21,128 nucleotides of DNA from the IMG/VR virus record IMGVR_UViG_3300042336_000423, positions 1 to 21,128 of that record; one strand, 5' to 3'. Both the position numbers and the translations under genes were made by a program. Source of the stretch: a virus. This document shows, piece by piece, positions 8,301 through 15,082 of the stretch; positions within the stretch are counted from its first letter, which is position 1; each line of letters opens with the position of its first letter. The notes beneath the pieces were generated by a model, which worked only from the letters and a program-made list of their open reading frames with translations, searched no databases and was not told where the DNA came from.

Positions 8301-8699
8301 ACAATTAGTTGTAACCGCGCTCTCACAAAAGAAGTTAACAGTTGTTGGGTCTACATTAGCTTTAGTTATGATAGACCAAGAAGGTCCTGCATCATAACCT
8401 GATAAACCTAAAATTCTTGTTACGAATAATTGGTTTGATTGTTGTAAATATGATTTAGCAATGTACGCCGCCTCGTATTTAGGGATTTGTGTGTTTATAA
8501 ACTTCTCGGGAGACGTACCTCCAAAGAAAGTTGAAAATTCGTCAAAATTAGTGATGAAGATTGGTTCGAAAGCGGGACCTTTTTGAGTCTCACCAACAAT
8601 ACCTAGAGTTGTAACACCTACACTCTGTGCTACAAAACTTAAATCAACTTCAGAGGTATAAACCCCAGGTGATACGAATACTTTGTTGTTTGATGCCAT
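5355..8699 (-). CDS. 18: Contractile tail sheath protein, T4 gp18-like, enlarged
   Basis: A 1114-residue protein whose ends are typical sheath. The N-terminus has KVFVSPGVYTSEVDLSFVAQ and ETQKGPAFEPIFITNFDEFS, then FFGGTSPE. The C-terminus has NPIATFSDVGTVIWGNKTLQ, then INVRRLLLQARKLISAVSVR and a final KIYIKPTRSLEFIDITFYIT. These are the conserved inner domains that bind the tube and neighbouring subunits and drive contraction. T4 gp18 has about 659 residues, so roughly 450 extra residues are inserted in the middle. Between residues 291 and 326 lies a Thr-rich linker (22 of 36 residues Thr, with Ser and Pro), followed by a Cys-containing beta-rich segment. The insertions probably form surface domains on the outside of the sheath. 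No Shine-Dalgarno; a putative late element lies 31 nt upstream. Confidence 0.92.
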   Translation of the reverse strand: MASNNKVFVSPGVYTSEVDLSFVAQSVGVTTLGIVGETQKGPAFEPIFITNFDEFSTFFGGTSPEKFINTQIPKYEAAYIAKSYLQQSNQLFVTRILGLSGYDAGPSWSIITKANVDPTTVNFFCESAVTTNCVTECVDFKTIDFVIDFTGCTNNTTSISFVTPSQIPSEIVAKLNLPYEQFNGSVSTLNQNINSQIYDVMVDYAFGTGTLEQESIYYYGVITENDYDILSPTFTADTNVFNLDSVNAGTANYSDPNNDPWYYALFDNNGGGAYSGYSYWSIVTGLTEIITTTTTSTSTSTTTTTTNPCVTPTPTSTTTSTTVRPTKCYSGSLVGRVYIYSGTAYLDYDDLVVATLRSRGIATYSSDNGPVYEVSGLTDVTMDCSGTYSAVTKNPFATFALNVTNKDSQNFVFETSFTNSDPKYISKVFGTSNFSKPRATTPLFVEERFQTLLTYGWRKGYIRGLSCQLTALPDARQGFDPTSIAWYLERYQSPASPWVVSELRGSKVFNLFKFTTIADGDAANTEVKISIANISFGNGTFDVIVRDFFDSDANPVVIEKFTNCSMDPNQNNFIAKKIGTLNGEYQLNSKYIMVEINEDAPIDALPCGFLGYNFREYAGVRPPFPIYKTKYDFPGEVVYNPPFGLASGADDLIRSGGDNVRRTYLGISDTIGIDVDFYGYKGKQLPLDICTDVTGEEWFYKTRGFHMDINASGITIPDLFTTSGTPEFYVGSAPFTSDPDSETSPYYRLFARKFSLLCSGGFDGWDIYREYRTNGDRFVLGRSGYLRGACPSLKYPTANGWGAFKQITVGDNTVDYANTDYYAYLLGQQTFSNPEAVNINVFVTPGIDYLNNSDLAESAIDMIENDRADSLYIVTTPDYNLFTPTAGESTDLIYPQEAVDNLEQTGIDSNYTATYYPWVLTRDSVNNTQIYLPATAEVTRNLALTDNIAFPWFAAAGYTRGIVNAIKARKKLTQEDRDTLYKGRINPIATFSDVGTVIWGNKTLQIRESALDRINVRRLLLQARKLISAVSVRLLFEQNDDKVRQDFLDAVNPILDAIRRDRGLYDFRVTVSSDTADLDRNQMTGKIYIKPTRSLEFIDITFYITPTGASFENI
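7720..7830 (-). repeat. Thr/Ser-rich low-complexity codon tract in the sheath gene
   Basis: Repeated ACT, ACA and ACC codons encode residues 291-326 of the sheath (TTTTTSTSTSTTTTTTNPCV and onward). On the plus strand it shows as gttgttg/gtagttg runs. It resembles an extended, possibly glycosylated linker between domains and is a likely place for length change by replication slippage. Confidence 0.7.
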
Positions 8700-8730
8700 T
8701 ATAGTTTTCTTTTATTTATTTATTTTATAG

Positions 8731-8738
8731 ATAAATAT
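8731..8738 (-). promoter_or_regulatory. ATATTTAT element upstream of sheath gene (putative late promoter)
   Basis: The sense strand reads AATATTTATCTATAAAA, 31 nt before ATG 8699. It fits ATATTTATnnA. It lies in the divergent gap shared with the RHH gene at 8817. Confidence 0.45.
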
Positions 8739-8787
8739 TATGAAAAAAACCAAAATTCTTTACTTTGCGAATACTATTTATAAATTG

Positions 8788-8816
8788 GGTAGAATATTTT
8801 CTACCTTTTTTCTACC
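8788..8816 (+). promoter_or_regulatory. Triple half-site operator abutting the RHH gene start
   Basis: GGTAGAA at 8788-8794, its inverse TTCTACC at 8799-8805 and again at 8810-8816. Start-to-start spacing is 11 bp both times, one helical turn, and the last copy touches the ATG at 8817. Inverted half-sites one turn apart in front of a ribbon-helix-helix gene are what an autorepressor operator looks like. The same sites lie about 90 bp upstream of the sheath ATG on the other strand. Confidence 0.6.
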
Positions 8817-8981
8817 ATGAAAGAAAACGAAAAGAAAATAAAAAATTTAAAAATATCTGTTGAGGTACATAATGTTCTAAAAACATACTGTGATAAAAAG
8901 GGTATTAAAATGTATCGATTTTTAGAAAAACTTATATTAGAAAAATGTAAGGAAAAAAAGGATATCTACGGTGAAAATTAA
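8817..8981 (+). CDS. Small ribbon-helix-helix (Arc/CopG-type) DNA-binding protein
   Basis: A 54-residue gene on the plus strand amid minus-strand tail genes: MKENEKKIKNLKISVEVHNV, then LKTYCDKKGIKMYRFLEKLI and a basic tail. The pattern is a basic N-terminus, a short beta strand KNLKISV, helix 1 EVHNVLKTYCDKKG and helix 2 MYRFLEKLILEKC, the RHH arrangement. RHH proteins bind DNA as dimers through the strand. Its stop overlaps the 3' end of the gp15-like gene by 4 nt, tail to tail. Three half-sites directly upstream suggest that it represses itself. It could also influence the divergent sheath promoter. The translation is clear and the fold call is moderate; the autoregulation is inferred. Confidence 0.7.
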   Translation: MKENEKKIKNLKISVEVHNVLKTYCDKKGIKMYRFLEKLILEKCKEKKDIYGEN

Positions 8982-10015
8982 AGTAACTTATCTTGGAAAT
9001 AAATGATACCTTCTTGTGTATCATCTAATTTAGAAACCATAATTTTTACAACGTCATTTGTATTAACTTGGATTTCGTTAACATCACTACCATAATATTC
9101 ATTGTTTATATAAACATCAAATGATTGAATATTTTTTGTTTCACCTAAAACCAAATTAGCAGTATAACTATAAAGTTGAGATATTGTTGTGTTACCAATA
9201 ACAAACAAAATTTCATTTGAAATGACAGTATTTTCTAAATCTTTTTTCTTTGCTCTTTTAGTAGTTGTTTTTTCAAACTCAATAACTTGGAGAACTCTTG
9301 AAACCGCAGGAGACACTTCAAATTCATCTTCATCAATTAAGAAACCTAACATGGTAAATTCGTAACTTTGAACATAGTACTTTCTTTTTTCAACATCCAT
9401 AACTGATTCATCGGTTATGTTGTTCATTACAATCGGTATGTAATGTCCTTTGATAACAGTATATGCCTGACGAGATGAGAATTTTTCTAAAACAATCTTA
9501 TTGAATTGATTTAATTCTCTCATTCTATTACAAACTATTTTAACAGAAAAAGTTATATCAACAGGAACTGGTTGTGGTATTTTATAGATATCTAACCCAC
9601 TTCTTTGTCCGTCCCAAGTTGGTACTTGTGCATAAAAAAATAATTTTCTATTAGGTATGGTATAAAGTATTGATGGGTTTGTTCCGTATTTTACTTCAGG
9701 ATTTCTAACTATTGTAACAAAAGGAGGTTCGGCGTTTTTATCTTGGTTTTGGAAAGTCCAAGTTTCTGTAAATTGAATCCAATTTTGAGTTGTTATGATT
9801 ATATCAACAGTTGGTACTGTTTTTCCGTCAACAACTAATTTTAAGTCTTCTTTAACAAAATTTAAAAATCCACCATCTAAATCAGCATGTAATATGGATT
9901 TAGGTAAATAAGTTCCATCCTTATTTATTTTTTCTAATAACTCTTCTCTTCTCGGTAATAGAGTTTTTGAGAAAGTTAATGGTATATCTTTTTTTATTTT
10001 TTTAGGTAATGGCAT
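8978..10015 (-). CDS. Tail completion / sheath-stabilising protein, gp15-like
   Basis: A 345-residue protein starting MPLPKKIKKDIPLTFSKTLL. The central part reads YTIPNRKLFFYAQVPTWDGQ and PVPVDITFSVKIVCNRMREL, then NQFNKIVLEKFSSRQAY and a late YYVQSYEFTMLGFLIDEDEF. This order (Pro-Val beta strand, helix with asparagine, then a G-x-L-I-D-E-x-E segment) is what I associate with T4 gp15 homologues, which cap the top of the tube and sheath and join the tail to the neck. T4 gp15 has about 272 residues; the extra C-terminal 100 residues here are beta-rich. Its start is 3 nt from the stop of the gp14-like gene, so the two form one operon, as expected for neighbouring neck proteins. Similarity is judged by eye, so confidence is moderate. 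Confidence 0.55.
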   Translation of the reverse strand: MPLPKKIKKDIPLTFSKTLLPRREELLEKINKDGTYLPKSILHADLDGGFLNFVKEDLKLVVDGKTVPTVDIIITTQNWIQFTETWTFQNQDKNAEPPFVTIVRNPEVKYGTNPSILYTIPNRKLFFYAQVPTWDGQRSGLDIYKIPQPVPVDITFSVKIVCNRMRELNQFNKIVLEKFSSRQAYTVIKGHYIPIVMNNITDESVMDVEKRKYYVQSYEFTMLGFLIDEDEFEVSPAVSRVLQVIEFEKTTTKRAKKKDLENTVISNEILFVIGNTTISQLYSYTANLVLGETKNIQSFDVYINNEYYGSDVNEIQVNTNDVVKIMVSKLDDTQEGIIYFQDKLL

Positions 10016-10018
10016 TTA

Positions 10019-10534
10019 TTATAATCCTCTGAATTCATTGTTAACTACCGCAGATGCAATTATTGACCTATAAAATGGCCTTGTTCCTGCGTAAGTGTGT
10101 TTATTATCTGATATAACACGACCATCATTCACAACAGTATAATATCTCACTCTTGTTTCTGACTCGTAATAACCAATATAATCCCCTATATTAATATCAA
10201 TATCCAATCCTTCAAGTTGGTTTTGATATACTCCAACTTTTAAATTACCGGGTTCTATTTGATTAATTTTACTGTTACCAATATTTTTGTTTTCAGGTTG
10301 AATAATTTGAACATACCCTTTAAATTCAACAGGGGGTAAAAATTTTATACCGTCCATAAGAGTTTCACCATACACATCATCGGTTTTAGTTTTTTGTCTA
10401 TCAACACGATATAATACTAAAGTAAAATTCATATCACCGTACAACCATTCTTGGCCGATTCCAACATCTAAATTGAAATCTTCGTCTCCAAAAAATTTTC
10501 CAAGACGAGTTATAGGAACTTTATGCTCTGACAT
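10019..10534 (-). CDS. Neck protein, gp14-like
   Basis: I start the gene at ATG 10534 (MSEHKVPITRLGKFFGDEDF), not at an upstream ATG 10636 that would run through the divergent helicase start. This gives 171 residues. Features reminiscent of T4 gp14 are NFTLVLYRVDRQKTKTDDVY with GETLMDGIKFLPPVEFKGYV, a middle linker, and a DIDINIGDYIGYYESE segment resembling the GDLIYFP-type motif near the end of gp14 proteins. T4 gp14 is longer (256 residues). The gp15-like gene follows 3 nt downstream. The gp13-like partner is encoded on the opposite strand about 3.4 kb away, so the T4 order 13-14-15 is split here. The putative late element is only 4 nt before the ATG. Confidence 0.5.
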   Translation of the reverse strand: MSEHKVPITRLGKFFGDEDFNLDVGIGQEWLYGDMNFTLVLYRVDRQKTKTDDVYGETLMDGIKFLPPVEFKGYVQIIQPENKNIGNSKINQIEPGNLKVGVYQNQLEGLDIDINIGDYIGYYESETRVRYYTVVNDGRVISDNKHTYAGTRPFYRSIIASAVVNNEFRGL

Positions 10535-10538
10535 ATTG

Positions 10539-10546
10539 ATAAATAT
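10539..10546 (-). promoter_or_regulatory. ATATTTAT element 4 nt before the gp14-like start
   Basis: The sense strand reads AATATTTATCAATATG, with the ATG of the gp14-like gene at the end. Spacing of 4 nt is the same as at 3844 and 15740. If the element works like a -10 box, the message would be leaderless or nearly so. Confidence 0.4.
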
Positions 10547-10589
10547 TAAAAAGTTTACTATTTTTATATTAAAACTTTTTTTTAGTGTT

Positions 10590-12353
10590 TTGATTACTGG
10601 ACAATCAATAAATCTTATCGAACAAAACGCACTCAAAATACTTGAGTCATATTCAGGTGCAAATAATTATATTCTCCGTATTCAAAATCAAATGAATACT
10701 AATAAAAAATTTTATCCGACAAGAGCTCAATCAGAATACATAATTAATTATCATGAAGTTACTCCTAAAATCGGAAAGAAATGGGTTGATTTAGACCCTT
10801 ATTTCGCCAAGAAAATTGCGGATGAAAAATTATATACAACCATACCAGAACAAGTTTGGATTGAAAAATTGTTAGTTGAAAAAGATAAATCTTACCATGT
10901 ATGGGGAAAAGTTTTTTCAGGAGAAACTATCCATGATTTTTGGTTACCAAAAGGAGCTATAATCAAAACTCATACAATACAAAAAGTTGAAATTGATTAC
11001 ACAAAATATTCTCACAGACCTCCTTTGAATCATCAAAAAGAATCAATTGAAAAGTTAGCTAGTTCTAAAAGATACATCTTAGCCGATGATATGGGGTTAG
11101 GAAAAACGACAAGTACTATTATTGCCGCCTTAGAAACGGGTTCAAAGAAAATCTTAATTATTTGTCCCGCATCATTGAAAATCAATTGGGAGAGAGAAAT
11201 TAGAAATTATACCGATAGAAGTGTATACATCGCCGAAGGAAAAAACTTTTCAACCGACTCTGATTTTTTAATTGTAAATTATGACATTTTAAAGAATTTT
11301 TACGATTTAAAAGAAAAAGAAAGTTCGATATTTTCTAAGTTTAAACCCGAATTAATTATCTTAGATGAGGCACATTACGTTTCAAACGCTCAATCCCAAA
11401 GAACAAAATTAGTTAATAGTTTTTGTAAAAAAGTTGATATATTATGGTTGTTAACAGGAACACCAATGACTTCAAGACCGATGAACTATTATAATTTGTT
11501 GAACCTAATTGAAAGTCCCGTTGCTCAAAATTGGATGGCTTACGCCATTAGATATTGTCAAGGTTATCAATTTAGAGCTGGTAAAAGAAAAGTTTGGAAT
11601 GTAAGCGGGGCATCTAATTTAGAAGAATTAAGAGATAGAACTTCCAAACAGGTTCTAAGAAGATTAAAAACTGAAGTTTTAGATTTACCTGATAAAATCA
11701 TTACACCAGTATATTTGAGATTGAAGTCCAAGTTATATGAAGGATTGATGGGAGAATACTATGATTGGTACAATAAGGGAAATGATGAAACAAATTCCTT
11801 AACAATCCAATTCTCTAAACTAATGAAAGTTAGACAAATTATCTCTGAAGAAAAAGTTGATAACACAATCGAATTGGTTCAAAATATTCTTGACCAAGAT
11901 AAAAAAGTTATTGTTTTTACCAACTTCACAAATACATTAAACAAAATTGCTGACCACTTTGGAAAGTCGGCAGTCAGATTAGATGGGTCAACATCAAAAA
12001 TACAAAGACAACATTCAGTTGACCAATTCCAAGAAAACGACAAGATTAAAGTTTTTGTCGGAAATTTACAAGCCGCAGGTGTGGGAATCACATTAACGGC
12101 AGGTGAGGCAGTAATTTTTAATGATTTATCATTTGTACCCGCACACCATCAACAAGCGGAAGATAGAGCTTACAGATACGGACAAAAAAATAATGTCTCA
12201 GTATATTATCCTATATTTGAAAATACCATAGAAGGTATCATTTACGACATGTTATCCAAGAAAAAAAATATTATCGACACAGTAATGGGTGATAATTTAG
12301 ACAAGGCTGATTTCATAGAAGAAATTATGAATAGAATTAATTCGATAAGATAA
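10590..12353 (+). CDS. SNF2-family DNA helicase/translocase (SMARCAL1/HepA-like)
   Basis: The ORF is open from ATG 10473, but that start would overlap the divergent gp14-like gene. Conserved-looking sequence begins around EQNALKILESYSGANNYILR, so I use TTG 10590 (587 residues); the first internal ATG is 10692 and would cut that segment. Domains: an N-terminal region (WVDLDPYFAKKIADEKLYTT, then IPEQVWIEKLLVEKDKSYHV), helicase lobe 1 with DDMGLGKTTST (Walker A, about residues 166-176), LIILDEAHYVSN (motif II) and LLTGTPMTSRP (motif III), and lobe 2 with KVIVFTNF, RLDGSTSK, GNLQAAGVGITLTAGEAVIF and QAEDRAYRYGQ. This is the SNF2 hallmark. Likely roles are fork remodelling, recombination or removal of bound proteins during phage replication. 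It precedes the SOD fusion gene by 41 nt on the same strand. Confidence 0.9.
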   Translation: MITGQSINLIEQNALKILESYSGANNYILRIQNQMNTNKKFYPTRAQSEYIINYHEVTPKIGKKWVDLDPYFAKKIADEKLYTTIPEQVWIEKLLVEKDKSYHVWGKVFSGETIHDFWLPKGAIIKTHTIQKVEIDYTKYSHRPPLNHQKESIEKLASSKRYILADDMGLGKTTSTIIAALETGSKKILIICPASLKINWEREIRNYTDRSVYIAEGKNFSTDSDFLIVNYDILKNFYDLKEKESSIFSKFKPELIILDEAHYVSNAQSQRTKLVNSFCKKVDILWLLTGTPMTSRPMNYYNLLNLIESPVAQNWMAYAIRYCQGYQFRAGKRKVWNVSGASNLEELRDRTSKQVLRRLKTEVLDLPDKIITPVYLRLKSKLYEGLMGEYYDWYNKGNDETNSLTIQFSKLMKVRQIISEEKVDNTIELVQNILDQDKKVIVFTNFTNTLNKIADHFGKSAVRLDGSTSKIQRQHSVDQFQENDKIKVFVGNLQAAGVGITLTAGEAVIFNDLSFVPAHHQQAEDRAYRYGQKNNVSVYYPIFENTIEGIIYDMLSKKKNIIDTVMGDNLDKADFIEEIMNRINSIR

Positions 12354-12365
12354 TTCAAAACTTCC

Positions 12366-12392
12366 GCTTATTTATTATAGAATAAAATAAGC
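12366..12392 (+). promoter_or_regulatory. Inverted repeat directly upstream of the SOD fusion gene
   Basis: GCTTATTT (12366-12373) and AAATAAGC (12385-12392) are perfect 8-bp inverted arms with an 11-base loop ending two bases before ATG 12395. It fills most of the helicase-SOD gap. It could be a translational hairpin or an operator; the lack of a T run and weak stem argue against a terminator. Confidence 0.4.
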
Positions 12393-12394
12393 AT

Positions 12395-13933
12395 ATGAAA
12401 AAAATACAAGAAAAAATCGAAGTCATCGAAAAACAACTTGTCTTAGAAGAAAAAAAAGTAGAACAAAAACTTTTCTTAAATGAAATGAAAAAAATTGGGA
12501 TTGATAAACTCCCTTACGCCTATACTGCTCTAAAACAATTTATTGACGCTGAAACAATGGAATACCATTATAATAAGCATTATAAAGGTTATGTTGATAA
12601 GTTGAACGCGGCGCTTTCTAAGAAAGATTACGGTGATTTAGAACTAGAACAAATGATTAAATCTATTAGTAGATTTAATAAAACAATCAGGAATAATGCG
12701 GGGGGAGCATTTAATCACGCTCTTTTTTGGAAAATGTTATCACCAAAAAAACAAAAACCAACCGAGGTAATTTCAAAATTAATTAATAAAGACTTCAAAT
12801 CATTCCAAGGATTTAAAACAAAGTTTGAAGAAGTTGCAAAAGAAAGATTTGGTTCGGGATGGGTTTGGTTAGTATTAACAAACAAAAATACTTTAAAAAT
12901 TTTATCTACGCCCAACCAAGACAATCCTCTTATGAATGTTATTGATAACGGTGGGTATCCTTTGTTAGGTTTAGATTTGTGGGAACACGCATATTATTTA
13001 AAATACAGAAACAAAAGAGATGATTATATTAAAAACTTTTGGAATTGTGTTAATTGGGAATTTGTTGAAAAGTTATATAAAATGAAAGTGAAAACTAAAA
13101 TAGAAGAAAGTAATTATTTAAAAACCATTATAAAAGAAGGTGTTTCTCAAAAATGTAGTAGAGAAATGAAAGAATCTATCAGATTTATCTTCAACGTAAA
13201 TCCTTCAGTTAAAAACATTTTTAGAAAAGGTATTGACGAAATTTTAAAAGAAGTATTCAAAGACAAATATTTTGACAAAGACCAATATGAAAAAGGAAGT
13301 ATGTCAGGAATTTACGACTTGGAAAGAAGTGGTAGGTCAGTAATTAATAAATTAAACACCAACTATAATGGGTTTTGTGTGTTACTACAAGATGTTAATA
13401 AAGTTTTAGTTAGTCAAAACAAACCTGAAATACGTTTAGTTGGACTCAAACCATTTGAACAAATAAGTGAAACCAAAAAATTTATTAATTTGATTCATAA
13501 TTACAGGTTTAGGATTTTTTCAACCAATTCGTCAACATTTCAGAATATAATGTCACTTTTAACTGAAACAGATAAATGGGGTGAAAAAACTGAAGATGAA
13601 ACTATCAAAATATTGAAGAAAAAATTTGGTGACGAAAACGTTGAGAAAATTGGGGAGTTAGGTGGTAAACAAGATATGATTGCCGGAATTGATTGTGAAA
13701 TAATTATTAATGGTCAAAAATTAACCGCACAAATTAAACCGTTTTCTAAAATTGAGGAAACTGACGATTCAATCACAATATTCGATACTGGTCAAGTTAA
13801 AAAATATTATACTAACTTATTAATATTTTCGAAGAAAAACAAAGAAATTTTAGTGTTCAATAATAAAAATTCTAAAATTGTTGACGGTAATTTTGTTTTT
13901 CCAAAAAGTGATTTGATTTATAGCTTGAGTTGA
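12395..13933 (+). CDS. Mn/Fe superoxide dismutase fused to a long nuclease-like C-terminal region
   Basis: A 512-residue protein. Residues 1-33 are a charged coiled-coil-like helix. Residues about 34-229 form a complete Fe/Mn superoxide dismutase: ligand H58 in METMEYHYNKHYKGYV-type motif (sequence TMEYHYNKHYKGYV), H108 in NNAGGAFNHALFW, and D194 and H198 in LGLDLWEHAYYLKY. Q175 in STPNQDNPLM and the GG before AFNH are features of the manganese subtype. SOD converts superoxide to H2O2 and O2. Residues about 235-512 are unlike any SOD. Their last 110 residues read KKKFGDENVEKIGELGGKQD (D427), GID (D433), then LTAQIKPF with Q446-x-K448, the layout of a PD-(D/E)XK nuclease core with Gln replacing the usual Glu. 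There is no signal peptide. The nuclease call is tentative; the frame is unbroken and base use is the same throughout. Confidence 0.88.
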   Translation: MKKIQEKIEVIEKQLVLEEKKVEQKLFLNEMKKIGIDKLPYAYTALKQFIDAETMEYHYNKHYKGYVDKLNAALSKKDYGDLELEQMIKSISRFNKTIRNNAGGAFNHALFWKMLSPKKQKPTEVISKLINKDFKSFQGFKTKFEEVAKERFGSGWVWLVLTNKNTLKILSTPNQDNPLMNVIDNGGYPLLGLDLWEHAYYLKYRNKRDDYIKNFWNCVNWEFVEKLYKMKVKTKIEESNYLKTIIKEGVSQKCSREMKESIRFIFNVNPSVKNIFRKGIDEILKEVFKDKYFDKDQYEKGSMSGIYDLERSGRSVINKLNTNYNGFCVLLQDVNKVLVSQNKPEIRLVGLKPFEQISETKKFINLIHNYRFRIFSTNSSTFQNIMSLLTETDKWGEKTEDETIKILKKKFGDENVEKIGELGGKQDMIAGIDCEIIINGQKLTAQIKPFSKIEETDDSITIFDTGQVKKYYTNLLIFSKKNKEILVFNNKNSKIVDGNFVFPKSDLIYSLS

Positions 13934-13940
13934 TATTTAT
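13933..13940 (+). promoter_or_regulatory. ATATTTAT element upstream of gp13-like gene (putative late promoter)
   Basis: Reads GATATTTATATAATAAAC, 18 nt before ATG 13959. The first A is the last base of the SOD fusion TGA stop. It is the only plus-strand member of the seven-site set, in the right orientation for the plus-strand gp13-like gene. Confidence 0.45.
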
Positions 13941-13958
13941 ATAATAAACAACACCCTC

Positions 13959-15080
13959 ATGGCAATCATAGCAGAACCAGAAAGAAGTAAATTATATACT
14001 AGATTAAGACATCAATTAGGTGCTCCACTTCGTAGTGTAGAATTGGAAGATGAACAATTAGATTCATTATTGGAACTCTCAATCGAGGATTATTCACAAT
14101 ATGTTCAAGATTGGTTAATCGAGTCTCAATGGACTTCTCTTTGGGGATTAAATTTGGATACACAATCTTTAACGAGAGCTTTCACAACAAAAAGTTTAGA
14201 TTATGAAACAAGATACACTTACGCATATTCTAAGATAGTTGGTTTACAGGCTGGTGGTGATTGGGTTTTGAAAAAAGATTACATACAACTTGCTCCAAAT
14301 CAACAAATTTACGAAATACCGGCAAATAGAGAGTTAAATGAATTATTATGGTTTACACCAAACGCATTAAATAATGTATTGTTTGACCCTTGGTCTTTTG
14401 GAGCTTTAGGAGGTGCTGGTTTTGGTGGACCTGCGGGTTATTCCCAAATGGGTGCCATTGGTTCATATTTTATGATGCCGGGTTTTGATATGATGTTGAG
14501 AATGCAAGACATCAATTTAAAAAGAAGAATTATTGGTGGTGATTTAACATATCGAATAACCGCTCTTCCTGATGGTAAAAAGGCGGTTCACCTAATGAAC
14601 ACACCAGGTGGTAAATTTGACTTTGGTAATGCCACTTTAATGAACGGTAAAGTTTGGTATTGGTATTATGATACTGAAGGTTCTGATAGAGATAAATGTT
14701 TAAAGGATAATCCCGATATTATAAAATTACCTTCAGATGTTCCATTTGATAAAATTAATTGGGTTGATTTAAATAATCCGGCACAAATTTGGGTTCGTAG
14801 ATGGTTTTTTGCTTACGCTAAAGAAACTTTATCAAGAGTTAGAGGTAAATTTAGTGGTAACTTAAAAACACCTGATTCTGAATTAACCATGGATTATTCC
14901 TCATTAGCAACTGAAGCTAAGGATGAAAAATCAAAATTAATTGAAGAACTTATTGGTGCTGAAGGTCGTTTAACAAGACTAAAACCTGAAAAAGTAATGG
15001 AACGTGAGGCAAATATTGCAGAAAACTTAAATAAGTCTCTGAAATATAGGGCAATGCCAAGACAAATTTACGTAATTTAA
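13959..15080 (+). CDS. Neck protein, gp13-like
   Basis: A 373-residue protein. The N-terminal helix region LYTRLRHQLGAPLRSVELED followed by EQLDSLLELSIEDYSQY matches the LxxxLGAPxxxxELxxxQLxxxIxxAxxxY pattern of T4 gp13 and related head-to-tail connector proteins. The middle has YIQLAPNQQIYEIPANRELN and a Gly/Met-rich segment (about residues 149-178), then a beta-rich region and NPAQIWVRRWFFAYAKETLS. The C-terminal third is helical and charged. T4 gp13 is 309 residues. In T4, gp13 and gp14 assemble on the portal vertex after DNA packaging to form the neck. Here it is separated from the gp14-like gene by two non-structural genes on the opposite strand. A small gene follows 2 nt after its stop. 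Confidence 0.75.
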   Translation: MAIIAEPERSKLYTRLRHQLGAPLRSVELEDEQLDSLLELSIEDYSQYVQDWLIESQWTSLWGLNLDTQSLTRAFTTKSLDYETRYTYAYSKIVGLQAGGDWVLKKDYIQLAPNQQIYEIPANRELNELLWFTPNALNNVLFDPWSFGALGGAGFGGPAGYSQMGAIGSYFMMPGFDMMLRMQDINLKRRIIGGDLTYRITALPDGKKAVHLMNTPGGKFDFGNATLMNGKVWYWYYDTEGSDRDKCLKDNPDIIKLPSDVPFDKINWVDLNNPAQIWVRRWFFAYAKETLSRVRGKFSGNLKTPDSELTMDYSSLATEAKDEKSKLIEELIGAEGRLTRLKPEKVMEREANIAENLNKSLKYRAMPRQIYVI

Positions 15081-15082
15081 TT

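Noticed and set aside
8761-8787. Bacteroidota-type promoter (TAnnTTTG) for the RHH gene at TACTTTG
   Set aside because: One base short of the consensus spacing and no convincing -33 TTG; not strong enough to annotate.
10473-10589. Upstream ATG start for the helicase, adding 39 residues
   Set aside because: It would run antisense through the start of the gp14-like gene; the added residues are hydrophobic translation of AT-rich DNA with no resemblance to the helicase N-terminus.
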